Positions 1 through 6,992 are shown, numbered from the stretch's first letter. The stretch is 7,777 nucleotides of DNA from an uncultured Eubacterium sp. (GCA_900545305.1 UQYD01000063.1:1-7777), one strand, 5' to 3'. Translations and numbers: made by a program. Notes: generated by a model from the letters alone, not told the origin.

Positions 1-4
1 AATT

Positions 5-14
5 CTCTCCTTTT
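5..14 (-). promoter_or_regulatory. ribosome binding site of a gene starting off the left edge
   Basis: On the minus strand the window ends with AAAAGGAGAGAATT, a strong Shine-Dalgarno sequence. No start codon fits before base 1, so the initiation codon must lie just outside. It follows the operon terminator (78-103) and the palindrome at 52-66, so it probably opens a new transcription unit on the same strand. Confidence 0.6.
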
Positions 15-51
15 CATATTAATAATTTATTTTTTACTAACTAATAAAATT

Positions 52-66
52 TGTTCTCGGGGAACA
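52..66. promoter_or_regulatory. 15-bp palindrome, copy 1 (candidate operator or 5'-UTR hairpin)
   Basis: The plus strand reads TGTTCTCGGGGAACA: 5-bp inverted arms TGTTC/GAACA around a 5-base centre. A near-identical element is at 3807-3821 (TGTTCTCAGGGAACA). Both follow a terminator and precede a Shine-Dalgarno sequence by about 50 bases (centre 59 to GGAG at 7-10 here). The shared centre as well as the arms suggests recognition of sequence by a protein, or a conserved RNA structure. I cannot name the regulator. The arms run GTTC...GAAC, the opposite order to a Gram-positive LexA box. Confidence 0.55.
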
Positions 67-77
67 TTTTTTTACAT

Positions 78-103
78 AAAAATAAGACATAAATTTATGT
101 CTT
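78..103 (-). terminator. intrinsic terminator of the Tad-like operon
   Basis: A perfect 20-base palindrome at 84-103 (arms AAGACATAAA/TTTATGTCTT) lies about 20 bases past the stop codon of the last operon gene. On the minus strand it is followed by ATTTTT, giving a short U-tract. The stem is A/T-rich, so it is of moderate strength. Confidence 0.65.
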
Positions 104-122
104 TTGATTCAACTAACTTCTT

Positions 123-485
123 TTATCTTACAAGTGAAATTGATGACCCTTTAATTGGATAACTTTGAGTACCAAGATTGAAGAATAAAATTTTATACTC
201 CCCTACTATTTGATAGTCAACTATAGAGCCAAAAGGGAGTTTTTGATTTAGTTGATTACTACTTACTCTAAATCTTCCTTTGTAATGTTTTTCATTATAA
301 TCGTCTATATTACTCATAGCATTTATAGTTAAGCCACCATTTCTTTCTATTTGAGCGTCTACATATTGCCTAAAACTATTAACTTGTTGTATTTCAAAAC
401 AGAATATAGATATTGCAACTATAAATGTAGTCATTATTGCAAATATATACAATTTTACATTTATCATTATATTACTTTCTAACAA
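123..485 (-). CDS. small single-pass pseudopilin-like protein (DUF4320/TadE-like)
   Basis: A 120-residue protein with one N-terminal hydrophobic helix (about residues 10-31) and a polar domain of about 85 residues predicted outside. The pattern (VDAQIERNGG after the helix, then a short beta-rich tail) recalls DUF4320 proteins and TadE-type minor pilins, which occur beside T2SSF genes. This is from memory of the families, not a search. The start is TTG, with GAGGTG at 491-496 five bases upstream. A later ATG at residue 7 lacks a good ribosome binding site. No glycine/Glu5 prepilin cleavage motif is visible, so processing by a prepilin peptidase is doubtful. It is the last gene of the operon, 45 bases after the TadC-like gene and before the terminator. 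Its likely role is a minor pilin or platform-associated subunit. Confidence 0.6.
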   Translation of the reverse strand: MLESNIMINVKLYIFAIMTTFIVAISIFCFEIQQVNSFRQYVDAQIERNGGLTINAMSNIDDYNEKHYKGRFRVSSNQLNQKLPFGSIVDYQIVGEYKILFFNLGTQSYPIKGSSISLVR

Positions 486-530
486 AATATCACCTCTTTT
501 TTAATTATTCTTTCATGTTTAAAATTTATA

Positions 531-1277
531 TTATGTTCCTATTAAAAAATCTTTAAATAAGTTGATAAATGTTGAAATCATATATCCAAAAACAATTATT
601 AAACTAAGCATTGTTATTTTAGTAGGGAACATATTAAATTTTCTTAATTTGAAATCTATTATTTCATCAACTCCATTAAATAATTGTTCACTAGCCATTT
701 TACCTAGTTCTTCAATAATAGAACTATCAAATGTATTTTGTTGATAATCATATAATGTTGTCATAAATAAAACTGCTTGGTCAGTTCCCGAAGCAGTTAA
801 TGCAAATTTTTTAAAAGGTTCTTCTGAATTTGGATTATCATTCATCTCAATTATAAGATTTTCTAAACTACTTTTTACATATCCTTCTTCTAATCTAAGC
901 AACATTTTGTTAAATACATTGTATAAAGTAGAATTAGATTGAAGTAAGTATGGTATTAACATTCTTGTAAATTTAGAAAATGTTAATTGCTTTTGAAATA
1001 ATGAGTTATTATAAATTCTCTTTACTCTTTTATATTCGTTAGTCCATTGAAGTAATGCTAAAGCAATTCCTGCTAGAATTAAATACGGTTGTATAAATGA
1101 TAATATTACACCAACTATTAAAAATACTGAACATTTCTTAAATCTATTTTTTTGATAGTTAATAAACATTTCATCAGTATATCTTAACTCTTTAAGCATT
1201 TTATATAAATTTTTCTCTGCTAACTTATGCCATATCGTTTCATGTAAAACTACATTCTCCCTTGTGATAAAATCCAT
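531..1277 (-). CDS. TadC-like T2SSF inner-membrane platform protein
   Basis: A 248-residue membrane protein directly behind the TadB-like gene. It has two adjacent hydrophobic segments at about residues 49-62 and 64-77, a cytoplasmic helical region at about 90-220, and a C-terminal hydrophobic segment at about 227-243. This layout matches the T2SSF (GspF/TadC) family, whose members sit under the pilus as the assembly platform and contact the hexameric ATPase. Sequence resemblance is weak by eye, so the call rests largely on topology and gene order (ATPase, TadB-like, TadC-like). The start is ATG with GGAGGTG at 1289-1295, a rather long spacing of 11 bases. The gap to the gene before is only 21 bases and holds this ribosome binding site, implying co-transcription. 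Confidence 0.7.
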   Translation of the reverse strand: MDFITRENVVLHETIWHKLAEKNLYKMLKELRYTDEMFINYQKNRFKKCSVFLIVGVILSFIQPYLILAGIALALLQWTNEYKRVKRIYNNSLFQKQLTFSKFTRMLIPYLLQSNSTLYNVFNKMLLRLEEGYVKSSLENLIIEMNDNPNSEEPFKKFALTASGTDQAVLFMTTLYDYQQNTFDSSIIEELGKMASEQLFNGVDEIIDFKLRKFNMFPTKITMLSLIIVFGYMISTFINLFKDFLIGT

Positions 1278-1298
1278 TTTTAAATATACACCTCCAAT

Positions 1299-2111
1299 TT
1301 AAACTTGTACTTCCATAATACTATCATCACCCATTCTATTTAAGAATTCATGGTATGTTTTTGCTAATATAAATAGGTATATAACACTAGATACCCACCC
1401 AATCAGATTATGTGCATATACTTCTATAAATTGACTAAATCCAAACGACATTGTTATAGTACCTATAAAAAGAAGTCCTACTTTACACATAAACTTAAAT
1501 TCCCATTCTTTTTGTTGTTTTTGAATAAAGAACTTTTCTTGTCTTTTTTTTATTTCATTGTGATATGTTTTAATGTCTTTTAGAGTTTCTATATTATGTC
1601 TACCTTCAATTACAAGTGTAGTTAATTGCTCTACATATAAAGAGAATATTACATCACTTTCATATTTGTTTGCTAACCATTGAAAAGAATCTTGAATATC
1701 TTGATTACTCCCATCAACAATTTTTGCTTGTAACTTTAATAAATCTTCTTTAAATTCTCCATTGGCTCTGTCTGCAACAGTTTTTAATGCTTGTAATACT
1801 GTCTTTTCATTGTTAGTTAATATCTGTGTCATATTATTTACAAAATTATTCTTTTCACGAAAAGCATTATTTTCATAACCCCTCTTTACTTGTTGTGGAA
1901 TGATATATGCATATGAGTATATCATTGCTAAAATACCTGTTATAAGTGGTAGCCACAAATTATAAAACAAAATAAATGTATAGAAAAATGCTACTACAAA
2001 TGGAATCATTAAAGAGAAAAATAATTCTTTTCTTTTTAATGGACTACCATATGCTATTTTGTAAGCATTTAACTCGTCTATAGTTAATATTTTTTTCTTT
2101 TTGAAAATCAA
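1299..2111 (-). CDS. TadB-like T2SSF inner-membrane platform protein
   Basis: A 270-residue protein with paired hydrophobic helices at about 31-51 and 53-72, a soluble helical domain at about 80-203, and a second pair at about 206-226 and 244-260. The middle region (residues 90-180, with FKEDLLKLQAKIVDG and a later VIEGRHNIETLKDI) has the periodicity and conserved-glycine turns of the T2SSF domain. In Tad systems TadB and TadC together form the inner-membrane platform driven by the TadA/CpaF ATPase. The start is TTG with an excellent AGGAGG at 2120-2125 eight bases upstream, and no upstream ATG competes. It lies 30 bases after the ATPase gene. Without comparison to homologues the TadB/TadC labels are positional. 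Confidence 0.75.
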   Translation of the reverse strand: MIFKKKKILTIDELNAYKIAYGSPLKRKELFFSLMIPFVVAFFYTFILFYNLWLPLITGILAMIYSYAYIIPQQVKRGYENNAFREKNNFVNNMTQILTNNEKTVLQALKTVADRANGEFKEDLLKLQAKIVDGSNQDIQDSFQWLANKYESDVIFSLYVEQLTTLVIEGRHNIETLKDIKTYHNEIKKRQEKFFIQKQQKEWEFKFMCKVGLLFIGTITMSFGFSQFIEVYAHNLIGWVSSVIYLFILAKTYHEFLNRMGDDSIMEVQV

Positions 2112-2141
2112 TGACTTATCCTCCTTTTCTTATTCAGATTA

Positions 2142-3344
2142 CTAATAGTTGTAACATGGTAAGCCTTTATAAATTGAACCAAATTCAATTAATTTATTTT
2201 TAAAATCATTACTATATGTACCTATCTGTGGTATAAACTTATCATCTTCAACTTTCATTTCAAATACCGTATTTGTTTTTTCACCGTCTAAGTATTCAAC
2301 AATTTCAGAAAGATACCTAACTGTTTTTCCATTTACTTTTTTCTTTTTTATATGAATCCCAAAATGGAAATATCTATAAATATCACCTCTAAGTGCTTCT
2401 TCGTCAACTTGATACCCTTGTTTTGCCATGTTCACAAATCTTGTAGGTGTTGCTTTTGCATTTACTGCATGAGCAGTTGTTATAATTCTATGTCCCGATA
2501 AAACAGATTGAATCATCTCGTATGCTTCTTTACCTCTAGTTTCAGAAATTATAATCCATGCTGGATTGTTTCTTAGTGCCGCCTTAATTAAATCCGTAAA
2601 TGAAACATTATTTGTAGTAAGCCAACTTATTATATCTTTTTCGGGATATAGCGTCTTAAAATGTCCTTCTAGTGTGTCCTCGCCTGTAACTATCTTTTGG
2701 TCAAAAGGGATAAATCCAACTAATAGTTTTTGTAGCTCTGTTTTACCCGTTCCAACTTCACCCGAAATAACTATGTTACTTCCGACTTCTATCATGGCTT
2801 TAAATAAGTCTAATACATACATAGGAGCAAAGTTTTCAAAGTTATCTATATTTAAAGCAAGGCGAGGTCTTGTAACCCTTATTGACATTGTTGTTCCATA
2901 TGGGGAATTTACTTTATGAACTGCATTTATTCTTAAATTACTAAATGATGCATCTAATATCGGGCTTTTGGGCGTAAATTCTTTACCTACGGCATTTGCG
3001 AATTTTTGTATTATTTTTATTATATAATCTTCTTCAACTTCTCCATTATATACAAACTTTTCTTCGGGTGTTTCTATAGTTAAATCTGTTGCATTGTAAG
3101 AAATATCTGTAACTAACGGATGCTTAGTTAATATATCATCAATAACCCCAAGTCCTACGGTTTCTTGGACTACATACTCTAAGCGTTCTTCATCTTTTAA
3201 AAGTAAACTATGCTTTTTCTTTAATATATCTTTTATAAGTTCCCTTGCTTCTATGTTTAAAAATGCATCTAAGTATAACTCGGGATAATTCTCTTTTAAA
3301 TCTCTCTTTATTTCATCTAAAACATTATCATTTACTAAACTCAT
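2142..3344 (-). CDS. TadA/CpaF-family (type II/IV secretion) ATPase
   Basis: A 400-residue cytoplasmic hexameric ATPase of the GspE/VirB11 superfamily, the motor that powers pilus assembly through the neighbouring membrane proteins. All key motifs are visible: Walker A GEVGTGKT (195-202); Asp box IVTGEDTLE (218-226); Walker B region WIIISETRG (263-271) with catalytic Glu268 and Arg270, matching the usual IIVGEVRG; and His box GHRIITTAHA (284-293). The N-terminal domain (about 1-160) has the expected NLRINAVHKVNSPYG and SIRVTRP segments. Compared with typical CpaF, the segment before Walker B reads LRNNPAW rather than LRMRPDR, and the His box lacks the usual Asp-Gly after GH, so this is a divergent branch. 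ATG start, AAAGGAT ribosome binding site at about 3353-3359. It sits 27 bases behind the pilin-like gene. Confidence 0.93.
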   Translation of the reverse strand: MSLVNDNVLDEIKRDLKENYPELYLDAFLNIEARELIKDILKKKHSLLLKDEERLEYVVQETVGLGVIDDILTKHPLVTDISYNATDLTIETPEEKFVYNGEVEEDYIIKIIQKFANAVGKEFTPKSPILDASFSNLRINAVHKVNSPYGTTMSIRVTRPRLALNIDNFENFAPMYVLDLFKAMIEVGSNIVISGEVGTGKTELQKLLVGFIPFDQKIVTGEDTLEGHFKTLYPEKDIISWLTTNNVSFTDLIKAALRNNPAWIIISETRGKEAYEMIQSVLSGHRIITTAHAVNAKATPTRFVNMAKQGYQVDEEALRGDIYRYFHFGIHIKKKKVNGKTVRYLSEIVEYLDGEKTNTVFEMKVEDDKFIPQIGTYSNDFKNKLIEFGSIYKGLPCYNY

Positions 3345-3371
3345 ATTTTTTTATCCTTTCATTTATATATT

Positions 3372-3752
3372 TTAATATGTCGTATTTTCTTTCAAAACGG
3401 TTCTATAATCTGTGTCATTACTATCAGTAACTTTAACACTTACTGCCTTAATTTTGTTATTTTTATCTCGTAAATACTTGTACGATATATCTTTAATATT
3501 AATATCTATATTTAAATTTTTATAAAATAACTTTTCAAAATTTTCTTCAAATGTCATGTCTATAACATCTACATAGTTTTCTTCAACTCTTGCACTATCA
3601 TCTAAATTTACGACACTTGCTATTTTTGCTGACTCAATCATTGTTAAGATTATAGTATTTCTTTTGAAACTCTCCATTGACAAAAACATTCCCGTTACAG
3701 TCAAATAAAATCCCACAAATACCATAATCATATTTAAAATAAAACCTCGCAC
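3372..3752 (-). CDS. small pilin-like single-pass protein, first gene of the Tad-like operon
   Basis: A 126-residue protein starting MRGFILNMIMVFVGFYL, with one hydrophobic helix at about residues 4-25 followed by a polar, acidic domain of about 100 residues. An N-terminal hydrophobic helix plus a small globular domain, placed first in a Tad-like operon, suggests a pseudopilin or TadE-like subunit. No family is recognised with certainty. I chose the GTG at 3752-3750: AGGAG at 3760-3764 sits seven bases upstream. A longer reading from a TTG at 3779 would put the ribosome binding site inside the gene. A Gly-Phe near the start recalls the G/F cleavage site of type IV prepilins, but no Glu is at +5. 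The region upstream holds the palindrome 3802-3826, probably the operon control site. Confidence 0.65.
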   Translation of the reverse strand: MRGFILNMIMVFVGFYLTVTGMFLSMESFKRNTIILTMIESAKIASVVNLDDSARVEENYVDVIDMTFEENFEKLFYKNLNIDINIKDISYKYLRDKNNKIKAVSVKVTDSNDTDYRTVLKENTTY

Positions 3753-3801
3753 ATTTTCACTCCTTTCACAGAAATTCAAAATTTTACGATATATAAACTT
3801 A

Positions 3802-3826
3802 AAAATTGTTCTCAGGGAACAATTTT
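3802..3826. promoter_or_regulatory. 15-bp palindrome, copy 2, in an extended inverted repeat before the Tad-like operon
   Basis: The core TGTTCTCAGGGAACA (3807-3821) differs from the copy at 52-66 by one base. Here the arms extend to 10 bp (AAAATTGTTC/GAACAATTTT). The centre (3814) is 51 bases from the GGAG of the pilin-like gene; the other copy is 49 bases from its GGAG. It lies between the terminator of the surface-protein gene and the operon start, where a promoter is expected. No convincing -35/-10 pair is visible around either copy. On the minus strand the right arm ends in TTTTT, so a weak terminator or attenuator hairpin is an alternative. Confidence 0.6.
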
Positions 3827-3864
3827 CAATAAAATAGAACTTAGATTAATCCAAGTTCTATTTT
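3827..3864 (-). terminator. terminator of the thioester/MucBP surface-protein gene
   Basis: A 12-bp inverted repeat AAAATAGAACTT (3831-3842) / AAGTTCTATTTT (3853-3864) starts about 16 bases past the stop codon. The loop can pair further (GATTAATC). On the minus strand the stem ends in TATTTTATT, a short U-rich tail partly inside the stem. The A/T ends are symmetric, so it could act in both directions. It separates the surface-protein gene from the Tad-like operon. Confidence 0.6.
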
Positions 3865-3879
3865 AATACTTATATACTT

Positions 3880-6243
3880 TTATTTTTTCTTTCCAAAAAT
3901 GCTAGACATACTTAAATTACCTTTATTAAGTTTCTCATCTAACATTTCATTTAATGCGTCTAGATTTTCTTTTGTCCATCCTTTTGGTATTCCATTAGGG
4001 AATGGGTTATCTGAATCAATCGGCTCTAAAATAATTGCATCATCTAAAATAGATTCTGAATCCATATGTGCATACATATGTGCATATATATTAATATCAT
4101 ATCCTATTTCTACATTTATTTTATTTATACCAATATCTTTTGTACTTTCTACATTTGCTTGATAATCACCAATCCTCGCCCAAATAGGTAAGTAAAACTT
4201 TCTTCCACCATCTATTAGGTCATATTGTATTCTTGAATCTTGATTATTTACTTGATTGTCATTAAATAAAGCACCAGTTCTTTTTTCAACATTTATATGT
4301 TGAAGTTCAAATTTTTGTTTTGATATAGTTACATTGTTATTAGTAGATGATTTTTTACTAGTATTTTCTAAAGCTACTGTAGATACACCATTTTTGCTAC
4401 TATACTCAATGTAACTTTTATCTACTATTTCATCTTGCGCTTTAAAATCAAAAGAAAAATCTAAATCATTTGACCCTATCTCATTTATATAAGTCAAATC
4501 TAAAGGCACTTCAAATCCATACCCTGTTCTCATTCTTTTTATTCTTTCTAAAGGAATATCTAATGTTTCATAATAAACTTTCATATTTTTTCCGACTTCT
4601 CTTTCAGTCATTACAACTCCACGATATGATAAATTATCTTGCTTTGAAGAATCTACTTTTATTATTTTTTCACTTGATGTATAACCATCTGTAGTTAAAC
4701 TCATTGCATTACTTATTACATCAACCATATTTGAATCATACCCCTCTATTTTTAGAGTATATGATTTACTTGAATCTTTTTTTAGCTTTGTTGAAGGTAT
4801 TGTCATGTCTAACATTTCGGGTAATGTTTTCGCAGTAAACTCTTTTGAAATTACTTCATTATTACTATTATCATATAAGCCTAATTTGATTTTTGAATTG
4901 CTCATATCGGCTATATTTTCATCATAGATATACTTTTTATCTATCTCTACCTTTACAGGTAGTCCCTTATCAGCTTGTTCAGTATATATCTGAATCTTTT
5001 TAAGTCCTGCTTTAATCAGAGGAACATCATAATAGAACTTGATTGTTATATCACTATTTCCAACAGTTCCCGATTGTACTTGATTTGAAATAGGTCTATA
5101 TGTGTAATCACCCTTTTTTAAATCGTTTTTAGGAGAATAACTATATTGTTCCCCTCGATTTTTCTTCTCATTTTCTTGACTTATTATACTTCCATCTCTA
5201 TTGTCAATATGTTGTATAGTTATATTTTGTTGTGCATTGTACCAAAACTCTATTGTTAAGTCTTGATTCGGCACAGTTCCAGATTTACTATTAGTTGATT
5301 CTGGTATAAATGTAGTTCCATCTTTATATAATGGATTTTTAGGATAATAAGTGTAATTTGAACCTATATTTTTTTTATCATTTTCTTGGAGTAATATACT
5401 TCCATCATGCCTATTTTTATGTAAAACTGTAATATTTCTTTGCCTTGCCTTAAACTCAACACTTAAATTTTGTATCGGAGGTGGGTCTTGTTCCATTCCC
5501 TGTCCTAACCTTTGATATTTAGAGCTGGTTGGCATATACAATATAGATTGATATATTTTTAGAGAAGGTTTTATATTAGAGTAAACTACATTGTTTGAAT
5601 AGTCTAAAGGTGCTGTTATATAAAATGATTGTCCACCGTTAATAGTTACATTTCCATTTGTATATGACTTACCATCTACTACTATAGTAGTTCCCGATTG
5701 AACAGCTAAAGTAATTGAATTTCTATAATCAGCATTAAAAGTTATAGTTTCTGATACTTGCCTATCTCCCGATACAGAACTAGTTACACTACTTTTGCTA
5801 AAAGAAGCATCTGTACTTGGTGCATCCTTTTTTTGTGCATGATCCATTAAAATAGAATATCCAGGTATCTTTCTTCGATATGCTGAATCATTATTATTCA
5901 TTACTGAATCTAAGGCTAGGGTTGTTGCAACCCATGCATCATTACTAGTACCTATTTCATTTCCTATACCTCCATATCCATAATATAAAATAGCTCTTAT
6001 TGATTCATTATTATAAATAGAACCCGAGTCATACGAAGTATTACTCGGAGGACTAGTTTTAGCATGGTCTACACAAAATGCCCACTGTCCATTTACCTTA
6101 AATCTACCTACCGTTGAACCTGTAGATGAAGTAACTTTTCCAATATATTCTATTTTAGCACTTCTCGCTTCTAAAGCAATTACAGTATTAAAACTTAATA
6201 CAACTAATAATAAAATACTTAATATTTTTTTATATACTTTCAT
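3880..6243 (-). CDS. secreted thioester-domain-like / MucBP-repeat surface protein
   Basis: A 787-residue exported protein, probably an adhesin. A Sec signal peptide spans about residues 1-26 (lysines, then ILSILLLVVLSF, then an Ala-rich end). Residues about 30-135 resemble bacterial thioester domains: WAFCVDH with Cys57, then AILYYGYGG and AWVATTLALD. The position where the family usually has the thioester Gln appears to be Thr108, so bond formation is doubtful. Two MucBP-like repeats follow, residues 270-339 and 340-408 (NITVLHKNRHDGSILLQEN versus NITIQHIDNRDGSIISQEN). Residues 410-787 are not recognised; FYLPIWARIGDY at 683-694 looks like a conserved core. Cys57 is the only cysteine. There is no LPXTG sorting signal and no C-terminal membrane helix. 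Start: ATG at 6243 with GGAGGTG five bases upstream, preferred over a TTG eight codons earlier that would bury that site. Confidence 0.8.
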   Translation of the reverse strand: MKVYKKILSILLLVVLSFNTVIALEARSAKIEYIGKVTSSTGSTVGRFKVNGQWAFCVDHAKTSPPSNTSYDSGSIYNNESIRAILYYGYGGIGNEIGTSNDAWVATTLALDSVMNNNDSAYRRKIPGYSILMDHAQKKDAPSTDASFSKSSVTSSVSGDRQVSETITFNADYRNSITLAVQSGTTIVVDGKSYTNGNVTINGGQSFYITAPLDYSNNVVYSNIKPSLKIYQSILYMPTSSKYQRLGQGMEQDPPPIQNLSVEFKARQRNITVLHKNRHDGSILLQENDKKNIGSNYTYYPKNPLYKDGTTFIPESTNSKSGTVPNQDLTIEFWYNAQQNITIQHIDNRDGSIISQENEKKNRGEQYSYSPKNDLKKGDYTYRPISNQVQSGTVGNSDITIKFYYDVPLIKAGLKKIQIYTEQADKGLPVKVEIDKKYIYDENIADMSNSKIKLGLYDNSNNEVISKEFTAKTLPEMLDMTIPSTKLKKDSSKSYTLKIEGYDSNMVDVISNAMSLTTDGYTSSEKIIKVDSSKQDNLSYRGVVMTEREVGKNMKVYYETLDIPLERIKRMRTGYGFEVPLDLTYINEIGSNDLDFSFDFKAQDEIVDKSYIEYSSKNGVSTVALENTSKKSSTNNNVTISKQKFELQHINVEKRTGALFNDNQVNNQDSRIQYDLIDGGRKFYLPIWARIGDYQANVESTKDIGINKINVEIGYDINIYAHMYAHMDSESILDDAIILEPIDSDNPFPNGIPKGWTKENLDALNEMLDEKLNKGNLSMSSIFGKKK
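4063..4086 (-). repeat. 12-bp tandem duplication inside the surface-protein gene
   Basis: CATATGTGCATA occurs twice in a row without mismatch, encoding IYAHMYAHM near residues 719-727. The unit is a multiple of three, so the frame is kept. It is probably a recent slippage duplication or a copy-number-variable site. Confidence 0.8.
5020..5436 (-). repeat. two tandem MucBP-like repeats (protein-level)
   Basis: Two units of about 70 codons lie head to tail: residues 270-339 (5436-5227) and 340-408 (5226-5020). Shared positions include NIT(V/I), H(K/I)(N/D)NR-type starts, RDGSI..QEN.KKN, a Y(T/S)Y.PKN block, SGTV and (L/I)TI.F.Y. MucBP repeats in Firmicutes are stalk or mucin/glycan-binding modules. 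The DNA has diverged, so the duplication is old. Confidence 0.8.
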
Positions 6244-6270
6244 ATTTACACCTCCAAATCTTATCAATTA

Positions 6271-6315
6271 AATAAAAAAAGAGATATTCAAATAAAATTT
6301 GAATATCTCTTTTTT
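6271..6315 (-). terminator. very strong terminator between the 211-residue protein and the surface-protein gene
   Basis: A perfect 19-bp stem (6275-6293 / 6297-6315) with a 3-base loop, core GAGATATTCAAAT. It begins one base after the stop codon of the upstream gene. On the minus strand it ends in TTTTTTTATTT. It is followed 16-20 bases later by the ribosome binding site (6249-6255) of the surface-protein gene. There is no room for a separate promoter between them, so transcripts of the surface protein must read through it or start within or before the hairpin. Confidence 0.85.
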
Positions 6316-6316
6316 A

Positions 6317-6952
6317 TTATTTACCATAAATATTTTCAGATTTTATATCTCCATCATAAGCACCTTCATACTTTTCCCAAGTATTTCCATTCGGACCGTC
6401 TATATACCCCGAACCAATTTGAGTCCAATTTGAGTTTTCAAATACTTCTCCTACCTTATCCCAATCAACATTTGAATAAGAATCATCGTTTGATGATGCA
6501 CTTGGTTTTGTATTTTCCTTGTTATTATTGTTATTATTTGAAATAGTTACTTGTGTAGTAGTTTCTTTAGTAGTACTTGAATTACTTGATTGTGTTGCAG
6601 TTTCTTTATTTCTACTTACAGTATTTGGTTGTGTAGTCGTTGTTTTAGCATTATTTACATTATTTACTACATTAGTTTCTTCTTTTTCGATATTTATATC
6701 TTCTGCAATTTTTTCTTCAACTGCTTCATCTTCATTACTTACTTCTGCTTTTAACTCTTCTTCATCTTTATTTTTATTGTTTTCTTCTGATTCTTGTTGT
6801 GCTAATTCTTCTTGTTGTATTTTTTCTTTTTGAACTAACTCTTTATTTTTATGATTTAATCCAAACATACTTAATCCACCTATAGTAACTCCTAATATAC
6901 TTGCAACTATTATATTTCTTTTCTTTGCATCCATATTGAATAATTTTTTCAT
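6317..6952 (-). CDS. membrane-anchored low-complexity stalk protein, unknown family
   Basis: A 211-residue protein, family not recognised. A short basic N-terminus (MKKLFNMDAKKRN) precedes one hydrophobic helix at about residues 14-32. Then comes a highly charged Glu/Lys/Gln segment (about 35-95) that may form a coiled coil, and a Thr/Ser/Asn-rich linker (about 95-155) with a run of six or more Asn. A compact C-terminal block (about 158-211) has Trp164, Trp176 and Trp192 and a GSGYIDGPNGNTWEKYEG motif. The layout (anchor, stalk, small aromatic domain) fits a protein fixed in the membrane that presents its C-terminal domain at or beyond the cell wall. No lipobox is visible. Start: ATG at 6952 with GGGAG at 6961-6965, preferred over a TTG five codons upstream that overlaps that site. 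Its own terminator follows at once. Confidence 0.7.
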   Translation of the reverse strand: MKKLFNMDAKKRNIIVASILGVTIGGLSMFGLNHKNKELVQKEKIQQEELAQQESEENNKNKDEEELKAEVSNEDEAVEEKIAEDINIEKEETNVVNNVNNAKTTTTQPNTVSRNKETATQSSNSSTTKETTTQVTISNNNNNNKENTKPSASSNDDSYSNVDWDKVGEVFENSNWTQIGSGYIDGPNGNTWEKYEGAYDGDIKSENIYGK

Positions 6953-6992
6953 AACATACTCTCCCAAATCTATTATTTTAATTTGTTATTTT

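Noticed and set aside
52..66. LexA/SOS box
   Set aside because: Gram-positive LexA sites run GAAC-N4-GTTC. This element runs GTTC-N5-GAAC, the reverse order, with a 5-base centre.
2566..2919. 117-residue plus-strand open frame
   Set aside because: Exactly antisense to the conserved catalytic core of the ATPase, and no ribosome binding site fits.
3780..3825. ECF-type sigma factor promoter (GAAC ... CGTA on the minus strand)
   Set aside because: The spacing of 19 bases is too long for ECF promoters, and the second palindrome copy lacks any CGT in the matching place.
5020..5436. CRISPR-like or mobile repeat
   Set aside because: The repetition is at protein level within a coding frame (MucBP-like units) with diverged DNA. 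No regular short repeats with spacers occur in the window.
6519..6833. 104-residue plus-strand hydrophobic open frame
   Set aside because: A mirror of the low-complexity Asn/Thr/Glu region of the stalk protein. The Leu/Val/Ser-rich product is an artefact of that composition.
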